Shown here: one piece after another, positions 13,037 through 21,687 of the stretch
Layout: each line of letters starts with the position of its first letter
Position numbering within the stretch: the stretch's first letter is position 1
Source of the DNA: JAAZKO01 sp964432115
GTDB lineage: Bacteria; Patescibacteriota; Microgenomatia; UBA1400; PJMF01
Assembly (NCBI GenBank): GCA_964432115.1
Contig: CAYSMC010000015.1
Location: 1-25,438, forward strand
Reading direction: 5' to 3'
Length of the DNA: 25,438 bases
The notes under the pieces: generated by a model
The model's input: the letters and a program-made list of their open reading frames with translations, nothing else
Databases searched by the model: none
Told to the model about the DNA's origin: nothing
Translations under genes and position numbers: made by a program

Positions 13037-14140
13037 ATGACTCGCAAGATATTCACGCTCAACAAATATAAAAAAGAGATTGCTGATTGTTTAAAAAATT
13101 TTTTAACTCAAGAAAAACACAACCTAGCCAAGATCAATCTACATGACGATGTTTTTAAAACACTAACAAACTTTCTGCTACGTGGCAAAATGTCTCGAGC
13201 TAATTTGCTCATTTTAACTTCCAAAGTTTTACAAACCAATTTTACCAATGCCTCCTTAAAAAAAGTTTTACCTTTCGCCAGCGCTTTGGAGTTAATTCAA
13301 GCCGGTTTATTAATTCACGATGACATCATCGATCAAGATCAACAAAGAAGAGGTCAAAATTCAATCTGGCAATATTATGCTCTGCAAAACTCAAGTTATG
13401 ATCAAAATTATGGAAAAAATCAGGCTATTTGTATGGCAGACTTGACTTTTTTTCTGGCTAATCAATTAATCGTACAAGGTTGCACTAATTTAAATCCTGT
13501 CGATGAACTAAATAAAGATGAGCTTCGTGATCAAAAATCATTAAATATTCAACAATTAATTAACCGAGAAATTAGCCAAGTTATTATGGCTGAAATGCTT
13601 GACGTGCAATTAGCAATCAACGACAAATTACCTTCATTAAAACAAATTATGGAGATGAATCTTTATAAAACAGCTCGCTATAGTTTTTCACTACCTCTGA
13701 TATTGGCTGGTTATTTAGCTGATCAGCCACCTGCCACACTTAACAAGTTAAGTCAAATTGGAGAAAAAATCGGTTTAATCTTTCAAATTCAAGATGATTA
13801 TTTAGGTATTTTTGGTGATAGTAAAAAAACTGGTAAACCAATTCTTTCTGATATTAGAGAGGGTAAAAAAACCATGTTTTATTATTATTTAATCAACAGT
13901 CGCAAGCTCGATACCCAGGCCAAACAATTATTAGATAATTGTTTTGCTTCGCATGAAATTAAAACAGAGGATGGGCTAGCTTTACAAAAATTATTTAAAT
14001 CTCACAGTTTGCAACTAGTCAATTCTCAACTAAAACAGTTAAAACAAGAAACGCTAGACAAAATTGATCAATTAAATAACAAGCAACTGCAAAAATTGTT
14101 ACGACAAATTTTAACTTTGGCACAAAATCGTCAGCAATAA
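13037..14140 (+). CDS. Geranylgeranyl-type polyprenyl diphosphate synthase
   Basis: 367 residues. LIHDDIIDQDQQRRG (92-106) is the first Asp-rich motif (DDxxD, Asp95/96/99, then RRG) of trans-prenyltransferases. FQIQDDYLGIFGDSKKTGKPILSDIREGKKT contains the second (Asp253/254) with the GKP and DIREGKKT blocks seen in archaeal-type GGPP synthases. The enzyme condenses IPP onto allylic diphosphates; product length cannot be read with certainty. A stretch around 130-165 (NPVDELNKDELRDQKS) looks like an insertion. It is divergent from the IPK operon across 76 nt, completing an isoprenoid block. Its product may feed undecaprenyl or other lipid carriers. It starts right after a TATGAT box, without a Shine-Dalgarno. 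Confidence 0.92.
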   Translation: MTRKIFTLNKYKKEIADCLKNFLTQEKHNLAKINLHDDVFKTLTNFLLRGKMSRANLLILTSKVLQTNFTNASLKKVLPFASALELIQAGLLIHDDIIDQDQQRRGQNSIWQYYALQNSSYDQNYGKNQAICMADLTFFLANQLIVQGCTNLNPVDELNKDELRDQKSLNIQQLINREISQVIMAEMLDVQLAINDKLPSLKQIMEMNLYKTARYSFSLPLILAGYLADQPPATLNKLSQIGEKIGLIFQIQDDYLGIFGDSKKTGKPILSDIREGKKTMFYYYLINSRKLDTQAKQLLDNCFASHEIKTEDGLALQKLFKSHSLQLVNSQLKQLKQETLDKIDQLNNKQLQKLLRQILTLAQNRQQ

Positions 14141-14153
14141 TGATAAAATCCCA

Positions 14154-15386
14154 TTAAATCTTGGGGTCTTGGTGTTCTTTAACTAATAATGTCAATAAAA
14201 CACCCACAGCCACCACCACAAATAGACTAACCCAAGCTTCACCAAAAAAGTAAAATAAAAAGAAAACTAGTGACCAAAACATAACGGCCGCCGCACTAGT
14301 AATCATTTGTCGATAGGTAAAATATGATAAACCTTCTCGACCCTTTCCTCTCACCACCCAAACTCGATCAAAAAACAACCAATGAAAACTAGAGGTAATA
14401 CGATCTAGGGTATTGACTACCACCACTGACCAAAAACCAACAATAAAACTTCTAATAACCCAAAAGAATGATAATATTCCGGCTGAAATCACAAATGGTT
14501 TTCGACTTTGACGCTTATCAATCACTGCTCCCACCGAATAACTAATCAACATTGCCAATAATAAAGAAAAACTATACAAAAAACCCACTTTAACACTAGT
14601 ACCCAATAAAATAAAAATATATAAGGGCCACATTTGCAACATGCCATCATTACAATAACGTCCTACAAAAGTCATTCCCAAGCGTCTAAACCCTGGCTCC
14701 ATCATCCAAGCAGAAAATTCTCCCCAAGAAATTTTGTCACGAACTTTCACATTATCTAATAAAATAGTAAAAATTAAACCAATAACAATCAACACTAACC
14801 CCAACAAAAATAAATTACTATAACCTAAGCCAGCAATAACTAAACCACCCAAGGCAGGAGAAACCATAGTAATTATATTAAGCAAAAAATTGATAATTCC
14901 TAAATTACTACCTATTTTATGATGATCACTATTACGACTTAAAGAATAATAATAACTATTCCAAAAATAATTAATTTGCAATCCATCAATAATCGCAGCA
15001 ATAAAAACCCAGTAGGGATTGATTTTAGATAAAAATAAGGCAGAGGCAAATAAAGCATACAAGATTTGCCCCATAACAAAAGCATATTTGGTGCCTAACT
15101 TAATGGTGCGCTTAGCCACCCAAATCGAGGAAATAAAAGAGATTAACTGAGTTATAAGATATAAAAAAGCAATATTAAATACTCCTATTTGCAAAGTGGT
15201 CAGAGAATGTTGACCTCTTAAGCTTAAACTCCAATTAACTTTATCCCAAAATGGCAGATGCAAATTAAAATAATAAATTGGTAAAAAAAACATGACCAAT
15301 TTATTAACTAATTCACGCATCAAACGTATCGCATACAAATGTTTTAGATTTTGGTTTTTCTGAAAAACTAACTTGGGCAGTTTCAT
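14154..15386 (-). CDS. MFS-type transporter
   Basis: 410 residues with about 11-12 hydrophobic helices. The cytoplasmic loop after the early helices has VAKRTIKLGTKYAFVMGQ, and a second copy-like loop reads VGAVIDKRQSRKPFVISAGI, both of the G-x-x-x-D-(R/K)-x-x-R-K type between helices 2-3 and 8-9 of major facilitator proteins. The N-terminus is basic (MKLPKLVFQKNQNLKHLYAIRLMRE). A large central loop is short, as usual. Substrate cannot be inferred; no linked biosynthetic gene. It is convergent with the prenyl synthase (13 nt apart) and 21 nt downstream of pth. A TATACT box 9 nt before the ATG suggests its own near-leaderless transcript. Confidence 0.8.
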   Translation of the reverse strand: MKLPKLVFQKNQNLKHLYAIRLMRELVNKLVMFFLPIYYFNLHLPFWDKVNWSLSLRGQHSLTTLQIGVFNIAFLYLITQLISFISSIWVAKRTIKLGTKYAFVMGQILYALFASALFLSKINPYWVFIAAIIDGLQINYFWNSYYYSLSRNSDHHKIGSNLGIINFLLNIITMVSPALGGLVIAGLGYSNLFLLGLVLIVIGLIFTILLDNVKVRDKISWGEFSAWMMEPGFRRLGMTFVGRYCNDGMLQMWPLYIFILLGTSVKVGFLYSFSLLLAMLISYSVGAVIDKRQSRKPFVISAGILSFFWVIRSFIVGFWSVVVVNTLDRITSSFHWLFFDRVWVVRGKGREGLSYFTYRQMITSAAAVMFWSLVFFLFYFFGEAWVSLFVVVAVGVLLTLLVKEHQDPKI

Positions 15387-15395
15387 GAATGATTC

Positions 15396-15401
15396 AGTAT
15401 A
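15396..15401 (-). promoter_or_regulatory. -10 box of the MFS gene
   Basis: TATACT on the minus strand ends 9 nt before the ATG at 15386. It lies between pth and the transporter gene. No Shine-Dalgarno follows. Confidence 0.5.
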
Positions 15402-15407
15402 AACTAG

Positions 15408-15941
15408 CTAAAGTAATTCCTGCAAAAGCTGTTGGATTGTATTATTCAAAATTTCGCGCTCACCGGCCGACATCACTTGCAAAACATAGTCAGCGGAAGC
15501 CATATTTCTTAAACCTTCTCTAGAATCAATACCCAGGCGTAAATGCCAAAAGTTTTTTGTTCCTAGATGTTGATAAATTGATTGCAAACCATTGTGTTCT
15601 TTTGGACCAATGCCTTTCTGCAATTTATAAGTACCTAAGGCCAAATCTAGATCATCATGAACAACAATCAGGTCTTCCGGTCCAGAAAATTGATCTTGTA
15701 TGTCAATTTTTAAATAATCCAAAAAAGCTCTTAGTGCTTGACCAGAATTATTCATAAAAGTTTGCGGCTTAATTAAAAATAAATCATCTCTTTTGACAGC
15801 CAATTGTGCATTAAATTTCTTTTCAAATTTAAAATTTAAAGATAATTCTTTAGCTATCGCATCAACAAACATAAAACCAGCATTATGGCGAGTTTTTTGA
15901 TATTCTTGTCCTGGATTACCTAAACCCATATAAATTTTCAT
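15408..15941 (-). CDS. pth: Peptidyl-tRNA hydrolase
   Basis: 177 residues, slightly short for Pth (about 190). MKIYMGLGNPGQEYQKTRHNAGF (Asn9, His19) carries the catalytic His and the N-x-G-x-x-Y-x-x-T-R-H-N block. KPQTFMNNSGQAL, VVHDDLDLALGTYKLQKG and EHNGLQSI with LGTKNFWHLRLGID complete the family pattern. One detail differs: where most Pth have GGxxGHNGL, this protein has GIGPKEHNGL. It releases peptides from dropped peptidyl-tRNAs in the cytoplasm. It stands alone, with a TAGAAT box 7 nt before the ATG, and diverges from the glycosyltransferase at 15997 across 55 nt. Confidence 0.95.
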   Translation of the reverse strand: MKIYMGLGNPGQEYQKTRHNAGFMFVDAIAKELSLNFKFEKKFNAQLAVKRDDLFLIKPQTFMNNSGQALRAFLDYLKIDIQDQFSGPEDLIVVHDDLDLALGTYKLQKGIGPKEHNGLQSIYQHLGTKNFWHLRLGIDSREGLRNMASADYVLQVMSAGEREILNNTIQQLLQELL

Positions 15942-15948
15942 AAGTCTT

Positions 15949-15954
15949 ATTCTA
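15949..15954 (-). promoter_or_regulatory. -10 box of pth (leaderless pattern)
   Basis: TAGAAT on the minus strand ends 7 nt before the pth ATG. Position fits a transcript starting at the start codon. Confidence 0.5.
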
Positions 15955-15983
15955 ACATTTTATCTTTTTATATTGTTTATGGT

Positions 15984-15989
15984 TATAAT
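15984..15989 (+). promoter_or_regulatory. -10 box of the MurG-like glycosyltransferase gene (leaderless pattern)
   Basis: A perfect TATAAT ends 7 nt before the GTG start at 15997. There is no Shine-Dalgarno between, so the mRNA probably begins at or near the GTG. Confidence 0.65.
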
Positions 15990-15996
15990 GTGAACT

Positions 15997-17115
15997 GTGA
16001 AAAAAAGTATTGGGATTTTTAGCACCAAACAAGGCCACCAAAGCATTGCCGAGGCAATTAAAGAAAAAATTGAAAAACTAGCTGGCGACCGTTATCAAGT
16101 ACACGTTTTCTACACAAAACAGATTTTTGAAGCCATTTACGAATCTCTATATCGTATCGCCCCCAGCGCTCTTAAACTGCCGTATGATTTATCTACTAAA
16201 GTAATAGAAAAAGATGCAGAACTTAGTAAATTAATCTTTGATCTTTTTTTTCAATACACTTATAAACCTAGTTTAGAATTTGTAAAAGAAAAAAAGATTG
16301 ATTTAGCTATCAGTTGTTATTTCCCTTTCCAGTCTACTTTCAAAAAAATCCAAAAAGAAGTTGTCATTCCATATTTAAACATCATTACCGATCCCCGCAC
16401 CATTCATCCTTGGCAAATTTTTAAAGAAGCTCGGGTTAATTTGTTTTTTGAAGAAAATAGCTTAAAAAAATTCCAAAAAAAATGTCAAGCTAGGGCTTCG
16501 GGCTGGTTTGTTGGGACAAGGTTTGAAAAAGACTATCAAAAAGAGCAAATAAAAAAGAAGTTGAAAATTAAAGAAAAATTAACCTTCTTAATTAGCTCAG
16601 GTTCTGATGGCTCAGCTGCTGTCTTAAAAATATTACCGGCATTAGTTAATTGTCCTAAACCCCTTAGGGTGTTTGTGGCCTGTGGTCGTAATCAGACACT
16701 TTACAATAACGTTCTAGGTATTAAAAAAAGTCTAAAAATGTTTAGTCAATCGCGAGCCACCATTACTCCCCTAGCTTTTACCAACAATATGCATCTTTAT
16801 ATGCAGGTGGCCGATTTAATCATTGGTAAAGCTGGACCCAATAGTTTATTTGAAAGTGTTGCCACTCTCACTCCATTTTTTGCTATTACTCATATTGCTC
16901 AAGAAGAAGGCAATCTAGAAATTATCAAAGAGTATCAATTAGGTTATGTGGAAGAAAAAGCTAAAACTGCGAATGACAAAATATTAGATATTATTAATCA
17001 CTCTCAACAATTAAAGAAATTTCAGCAACATTTATTGAATTTAAAACAATATAACCAACAATCTGCTGACATTTTGCTAGAGGAAATTGATCAAATTTTT
17101 CAAAATGATCATTAA
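15997..17115 (+). CDS. MGDG-synthase/MurG-like glycosyltransferase (GT28)
   Basis: 372 residues, GTG start. IGIFSTKQGHQSIAEAIKEKI (5-25) matches the N-terminal acceptor domain of MGDG synthase-like enzymes (PF06925), which read S-x-x-G-x-GH-x-x-A-x-A. The C-terminal half has TFLISSGSDGSAAVLKIL and VADLIIGKAGPNSLFESVATLTPFFAI, the donor-binding GKxG-x-x-(S/T)-x-x-E block of GT28. The product is likely a glycolipid made by sugar transfer to diacylglycerol or a related lipid on the inner membrane face; a peptidoglycan role like MurG is less likely given the N-terminus. No transmembrane helix, as usual for these peripheral enzymes. It is alone on its strand, convergent with the DNA ligase gene after 33 nt. 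Confidence 0.8.
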   Translation: MKKSIGIFSTKQGHQSIAEAIKEKIEKLAGDRYQVHVFYTKQIFEAIYESLYRIAPSALKLPYDLSTKVIEKDAELSKLIFDLFFQYTYKPSLEFVKEKKIDLAISCYFPFQSTFKKIQKEVVIPYLNIITDPRTIHPWQIFKEARVNLFFEENSLKKFQKKCQARASGWFVGTRFEKDYQKEQIKKKLKIKEKLTFLISSGSDGSAAVLKILPALVNCPKPLRVFVACGRNQTLYNNVLGIKKSLKMFSQSRATITPLAFTNNMHLYMQVADLIIGKAGPNSLFESVATLTPFFAITHIAQEEGNLEIIKEYQLGYVEEKAKTANDKILDIINHSQQLKKFQQHLLNLKQYNQQSADILLEEIDQIFQNDH

Positions 17116-17148
17116 CAATTATCAATCCGCAACATAATCAAACTTCAC

Positions 17149-18960
17149 TCATTGAATTTCTGCTAGTTCTTGCAATGTAGTGGCTTCTTGCCAACTTTTA
17201 TCCTGACGTATTTTGACCAAACGAGGAAATCGTAGAGCTACTCCAGCTGTATGACTAGGAGACTGAGAAATTTCATCTGCTGCAATCTCTAAAACTAAAC
17301 ATGGTTCAATCCACACATCAGCTTTTAATTCTTTTTTAAAATCATATTGAGCATTAGCTTGATTTTGCTGGCTCAAATGCTGATCTGCTAGTTTTTTAAT
17401 TTCCCGAAATTGCTGATCTGTTAAACCAGTGCCGATTTTCGACAAAGTTTTAATTTTACCTGTATCTTGATCTAAAATTCCTACTAATAACGCTCCCACA
17501 CCAAAACTTTGACGCTTGCCCTTCCCTAAATAATAACCAAGCATAATGCAATCAAGAGTGTCATTCAATTTACCACGTTGACCCTCTGCTTCTTTAATCT
17601 TAACCCAACGCCAACCCTTACGACCAGCCACATAAGTTGAGTCTGGTTTTTTGATGACCGCTCCCTCTAAACCAAGATCTAACTGCTGCTGATGATAATT
17701 ACTTAATACTTTTGGATCACTAATTAATTGATACGTAGTTTTTTTCACTACTCTTGAATCTTTCACTGTTTGATCTAGAAGTTGTTTGCGTTTATCTAAA
17801 GTTTCATTAATTAACGCTCGTCCAGCTACATACAGTAAATCAAAAACATAAAAACAAATCGGCGTCTCTTGTGCCTTCGCAGCCACTTGATATTTGCGTT
17901 TTCTAGAAATAGTTTCTTGAAAAGCTAAAAATTTTCCAGATTTGGGATCAAAAGCGATTGCTTCACTATCTAAGACAGCTGTTTCTGCTTGACAAGATTT
18001 TAGCAATTGATCCAGTTCGGGAAACATGGCTGATACTTCTTCTAAATTACGAGTATAAGCCTTATAAAAACTACCGTCAGCAAAACCTTTTTTATTAATA
18101 TGAATTTGAATACGCAGTCCATCATACTTGGGTTCGGCTATTACCTGGCCCATCTTGTCGATAATTTCTTGACCACTATTGAGTCGCTGACATAGTGCTG
18201 GCATTACTGGAATACCTAATTCCATGTGATAATTTTTACCCAATTTTTTAGCTGTTAAATTTTTGTCAAATAAATACTGTTGCGCCAATAAGCCAAAATC
18301 AGCTTTTTTCTGAAAAGCTTTTTCGAGAGTTGCAGACTGACTCTTATCACCAGTTTTTACCCAAGACAGCGCATCTAACATAGTCATTGTAGAAAAACCC
18401 AAACGCATTTTGCCAAGAATAATTCGCGCTATAAATTTAGCTGACAAGGCACTCACTTGATTCAATAAATCGGCCAATAAATTGATTTTTCTGTCTTGAG
18501 AACCTTCGCCACCTGCATAAGCAATATTTTTTAATTGCTGATGAACTTCAATAATACTGAGTGTTAACTCTTGATCTAAAGATTTTTTTGAATCTGCAAT
18601 CACTTGATAAAATAATTCGCCTAAATCGCCTAAAGCTTTATACTTTGCGTTTAATTCTTGAACAATGGCTTTCTGATCACCCTCATCAAACAAGCCCTGT
18701 TCTAGAAATGCTTGTTTAGCGGTCACATTGGAGTGACGAGCATAAAAATTGGCCAAAGAGCGCAACAACATTCTATTAGACAACTGAAATTCCAGAGATT
18801 GATAATTAGCCACTAAACTACCTTGTAATAAATAGCTAGCAGGCACTATTTCCTCGTGATTTAATTTTTTAAATAACTTGGCTAATAACTCCGTCATATC
18901 CAAACGGGAATTAAATTTTTCTAAATCGGCTAAATATTGAGAAAATTGATTAAAAAGCAT
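17149..18960 (-). CDS. ATP-dependent DNA ligase, archaeal/eukaryotic type
   Basis: 603 residues, about full length for archaeal-type ligases (550-610). The N-terminal helical DNA-binding domain (about 1-200) includes KFIARIILGKMRLGFS, a landmark of DNA_ligase_A_N. AEPKYDGLRIQIH (275-287) holds the nucleotidylated Lys278 of motif I. LDSEAIAFDPKSGKFLAFQ (motif III region), LEGAVIKKPDSTYVAGRKGWRWVKIK (motifs IV and V) and the OB-fold end with ALRFPRLVKIR follow. It seals nicks using ATP, in contrast to the NAD-dependent LigA used by most bacteria for replication. An upstream TTGACA, TAATAT and AAGGAAG give a partial promoter and a moderate Shine-Dalgarno. Codon use fits the neighbours, so recent transfer is not suggested. 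Confidence 0.93.
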   Translation of the reverse strand: MLFNQFSQYLADLEKFNSRLDMTELLAKLFKKLNHEEIVPASYLLQGSLVANYQSLEFQLSNRMLLRSLANFYARHSNVTAKQAFLEQGLFDEGDQKAIVQELNAKYKALGDLGELFYQVIADSKKSLDQELTLSIIEVHQQLKNIAYAGGEGSQDRKINLLADLLNQVSALSAKFIARIILGKMRLGFSTMTMLDALSWVKTGDKSQSATLEKAFQKKADFGLLAQQYLFDKNLTAKKLGKNYHMELGIPVMPALCQRLNSGQEIIDKMGQVIAEPKYDGLRIQIHINKKGFADGSFYKAYTRNLEEVSAMFPELDQLLKSCQAETAVLDSEAIAFDPKSGKFLAFQETISRKRKYQVAAKAQETPICFYVFDLLYVAGRALINETLDKRKQLLDQTVKDSRVVKKTTYQLISDPKVLSNYHQQQLDLGLEGAVIKKPDSTYVAGRKGWRWVKIKEAEGQRGKLNDTLDCIMLGYYLGKGKRQSFGVGALLVGILDQDTGKIKTLSKIGTGLTDQQFREIKKLADQHLSQQNQANAQYDFKKELKADVWIEPCLVLEIAADEISQSPSHTAGVALRFPRLVKIRQDKSWQEATTLQELAEIQ

Positions 18961-19020
18961 AAACTTCCTTCAAGATATATTATGTCAAAACAGTCAGAAA
19001 AACCAAGTCAAATTTAAGAA

Positions 19021-20133
19021 TTAATTGAGACTATAACTGACACCCTTAGTTACACCATGTTTTTTCACAACACCCTTGGCTATTAGATCTTTAAGATCTC
19101 GCAAAATAGTATCAACTGACACATTGGGTAACACTTTTTGGGCATCATCAGAAGTCATTGTTCCTTGATTTTGTAATAGCTCCAATATAATAATCTGTCT
19201 TTCCGATAAAGCTACTTGTTGCCCCAATTCACGTTTTAATTTTAAATCCTGAGATAGTTTGGCTACTTTTAATTTAACTTTATCAATTTCTAAAGCCAAA
19301 CCATAAGCAAAATATTCTAACCAATAGGTTAAATCTTGTTGAGAATGTTGTTGTACAGACAAAAGAGCTTGATAATAAGCATCAACATCACTGTCAAAAT
19401 ATTCTTCAATAGAAAAAAATCGTTTAAAATCATAACCAGCCTCATAAAGTGCGAGAGTGGCAAAGGCTCGAGCTGTACGACCATTACCCTCAACATAGGG
19501 GTGAACATAAACCAATTGATAATGAATTATGGCCGCTCGCAAAATTGGATGAAGATTTTGACTTTCTTCATTTTTTATCCAAGCAAACAGGTCATCTAAT
19601 AAAAACGGCACTTCTGCCGCTACTGGTGGACGAAAAACTACCTGACCATCTTTAGCTCCTCTCACAATCACCTGCTTGGTTCTTAAAGTAGCCACCTGTT
19701 CTTCATTGAGTAATTTATCCATCGTTAAACGATGTAATAAATTGAGAGTGCTTAAATTAAGTAACGAAGAGTCTTGGTCATGATGCTTTTGCAACAGCGG
19801 TTGTTGATCGATCCAGGCTAAAACATTCCGATAATTAATGACTTCTTGGATATCTCTTTCCCGAGCAATAATACCAGTTTGATCTAAAACCTCTTGAACA
19901 TTCTCCATTTTTTTCAATGAAAGCACTTGATCAGCTTGAGTAGCACTTAAATCGTTACCCTCAATTTTGGTTCCATAATGCACACTCCGCGCTAATGCCT
20001 CATCTCGGAATTTTGCTTCCCAAGCTGGAACTAGAGGTGAATTGTCAATCACCGCCTTAGCCGATTCAACGGCAGCAATATAAGTTAATAAATTATTGCT
20101 AATTTTAAAATTGGGATGGTACATTAAAGTCAT
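19021..20133 (-). CDS. Fic-domain protein with C-terminal winged helix
   Basis: 370 residues from the ATG at 20133; an in-frame ATG at 20124 is equally possible. A longer frame reaches 20217, but its extra residues (MISASQFFTKLAQF onward) look like translated promoter sequence. The Fic core HPYVEGNGRTAR (211-222) is complete, with the catalytic His and phosphate-binding GNGR, so AMP or other nucleotide transfer to a protein hydroxyl is possible. YGTKIEGND near the N-terminus resembles the inhibitory (S/T)xxxE(G/N) helix of class II Fic proteins, although Gly stands at the -4 position. The C-terminus (SERQIIILELLQNQGTMTSDDA onward) is a winged-helix DNA-binding domain, so it may also act as a regulator. 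It is divergent from the NAD(P)HX dehydratase gene. No antitoxin gene is next to it. Confidence 0.88.
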   Translation of the reverse strand: MTLMYHPNFKISNNLLTYIAAVESAKAVIDNSPLVPAWEAKFRDEALARSVHYGTKIEGNDLSATQADQVLSLKKMENVQEVLDQTGIIARERDIQEVINYRNVLAWIDQQPLLQKHHDQDSSLLNLSTLNLLHRLTMDKLLNEEQVATLRTKQVIVRGAKDGQVVFRPPVAAEVPFLLDDLFAWIKNEESQNLHPILRAAIIHYQLVYVHPYVEGNGRTARAFATLALYEAGYDFKRFFSIEEYFDSDVDAYYQALLSVQQHSQQDLTYWLEYFAYGLALEIDKVKLKVAKLSQDLKLKRELGQQVALSERQIIILELLQNQGTMTSDDAQKVLPNVSVDTILRDLKDLIAKGVVKKHGVTKGVSYSLN

Positions 20134-20268
20134 ATTTTGGCACAGTTTGATAGCTAAAACAAGAGTTATTTTTGCAAATTGTGCAAGTTTAGTAAAAAAT
20201 TGACTAGCTGAAATCAAAAAATGGAGCTCGAATTCAAACTAGGCAAAACAAGACTTTTAAAAACATAG

Positions 20269-20274
20269 TAAAAT
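20269..20274 (+). promoter_or_regulatory. -10 box of the NAD(P)HX dehydratase gene (leaderless pattern)
   Basis: TAAAAT ends 6 nt before the GTG start at 20281, with no Shine-Dalgarno between. This spacing places the transcription start at the start codon. Confidence 0.6.
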
Positions 20275-20280
20275 AAGCCT

Positions 20281-21171
20281 GTGATTAAAAACCAAGAACA
20301 AAGGCTGCTAACTCAAAAATTAATCGATCGAGCTTTTCAAGATTTGAAAATTGCCAAAAAAGACTCTCATAAAGGTCAAAATGGCAAATTATTAATCATC
20401 GGTGGTTCGCAACTTTTCCATGCTGCTAGTAAATGGAGTTTAGATATTGCTAGCAAAATTGTGGACATGGTTTTTTATAGCTCAGTACCAAGTAATAACC
20501 AGCTCATTAAAAAATGGCAACAAGGTGAATTTGATCAACGACTTAACCAAAAAGCTAAAAGTCATTTTTGGCAGGGAATTGTGATTGATCGTAGCCAAAT
20601 CAAATCATATCTAAAAGAGGCTGACTGTGTTTTATTAGGACCGGGCATGGAAAGGACTAGCTATACAACTAAATTAAGCAATCGTTTATTAAAAAAATAT
20701 CCAGAAAAAAAATGGGTAATTGATGCCGGTGCCCTGCAAATGATTAATCCTCAATTGCTTAATCACAATTGCATCATCACCCCCCATCAGCAAGAAATTG
20801 AAATTTTAAGTCAAAAAGATAAAAATTTTGACCCAAACAACTATCAGGCTCTGCCTACTTGTTTACTGAAAGGAACAATTGATCAAATCTTTGCCAGTCA
20901 CAACGATTCTCAAACCACACATCACCAAATAATTAGTATTGAAGGTGGTAATGCTGGTATGACCAAGGGAGGCACGGGCGATGTGTTAGCTGGTTTATTG
21001 GCAGCCCTCTATTGCAAAAATCAGGCTTTAACCAGTAGTCTGATCGCAAGTTACATCAATAAACAAGCTGGCGATGCACTTTATGAAAAAGTTGGACCTT
21101 ATTTTAATAGCAGCGATTTAGTGGAAAAAATTCCTCAGGTGTTATGGCAAGCAATTCAAGAGAGAACTTGA
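20281..21171 (+). CDS. nnrD: ADP/ATP-dependent NAD(P)H-hydrate dehydratase
   Basis: 296 residues, GTG start. SHKGQNGKLLIIGGS (about 29-43) is the N-terminal GxxGxxLxIGGS of the YjeF C-terminal/ribokinase-like family. VLLGPGMERTSYT, KKWVIDAGALQMI, CIITPHQQEIEIL and GNAGMTKGGTGDVLAGLLAAL follow in family order, including the catalytic Asp of the GTGD site. The enzyme repairs hydrated NAD(P)H, made by heat or GAPDH, using ADP or ATP. The epimerase domain (YjeF_N), often fused in other bacteria, is absent here and would have to be elsewhere. A stretch in the middle (SVPSNNQLIKKWQQGEFDQ) differs from E. coli-type proteins. It stands alone, divergent from the Fic gene. Confidence 0.88.
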   Translation: MIKNQEQRLLTQKLIDRAFQDLKIAKKDSHKGQNGKLLIIGGSQLFHAASKWSLDIASKIVDMVFYSSVPSNNQLIKKWQQGEFDQRLNQKAKSHFWQGIVIDRSQIKSYLKEADCVLLGPGMERTSYTTKLSNRLLKKYPEKKWVIDAGALQMINPQLLNHNCIITPHQQEIEILSQKDKNFDPNNYQALPTCLLKGTIDQIFASHNDSQTTHHQIISIEGGNAGMTKGGTGDVLAGLLAALYCKNQALTSSLIASYINKQAGDALYEKVGPYFNSSDLVEKIPQVLWQAIQERT

Positions 21172-21261
21172 AAATTTGCAAAAACTCAGTAAAATGGTCA
21201 AGTTTGGCGTAAGTCAAAATTCAATAAATTGCTTGGTATTTTTTTAATTATTGTAATCAAG

Positions 21262-21687
21262 ATGAATCAAAAAGAACAACACCCTTTATTTCCCATTAAT
21301 AAATCTCAGCCCGACAATGGTGATAAACAAAAAGTATTCGAAAAATTGATCAGTAACTTGACAATTATTAATCAATACCAAGATTTATCACTTGCAGAAT
21401 TTAAAACAATGATTAATGAATTGGATTCTGAAGAAAAAGTTAATAAAGACTTATTGATGATCATTGATTACTTATTACAATTAACATCATCAATTGGAAT
21501 ATGTCAAAAAATGACACCTGGAAGTGAATTTTATAACTATCATCGCAAAATAATAGACTGTTTAAATAGCTTTCTGACAAAACACACTTGGTTTAATGAA
21601 CTAAAAGAGAAAGATAACCGTTTTTCTTTTTCGGAAACAAAAAAAAATAAATCAAACTCAAACGCGAATAATACTTTGTTAAGTTAA
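21262..21687 (+). CDS. Hypothetical protein, mostly helical
   Basis: 141 residues from the ATG at 21262. A TTG 33 nt upstream is in frame, but its added residues are hydrophobic and unconvincing. The protein is soluble in appearance, with a polar N-terminus (MNQKEQHPLFPINK), predicted helices through the middle (KVFEKLISNLTIINQY, DLLMIIDYLLQLTSS) and an Asn/Lys/Ser-rich tail. Two residues worth noting are a single Cys in each of GICQKM and IIDCLN. A TAAAAT box at 21190-21195 could give a leader of about 60 nt. The stop overlaps the convergent recF stop by 4 nt. No family recognised; composition is like its neighbours, and the reading frame is longer than chance would favour, so it is probably real. 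Confidence 0.6.
   Translation: MNQKEQHPLFPINKSQPDNGDKQKVFEKLISNLTIINQYQDLSLAEFKTMINELDSEEKVNKDLLMIIDYLLQLTSSIGICQKMTPGSEFYNYHRKIIDCLNSFLTKHTWFNELKEKDNRFSFSETKKNKSNSNANNTLLS

Noticed and set aside
20134..20217. 28-residue N-terminal extension of the Fic protein
   Set aside because: The extra residues cover a likely promoter (TTGCAA with a downstream AT box) and do not resemble Fic N-termini, so the ATG at 20133 or 20124 is preferred.
20223..20235. GAGCTCGAATTC, identical to a cloning-vector polylinker junction
   Set aside because: Only about 13 bases match and both flanks differ from vector sequence. It is most likely chance.
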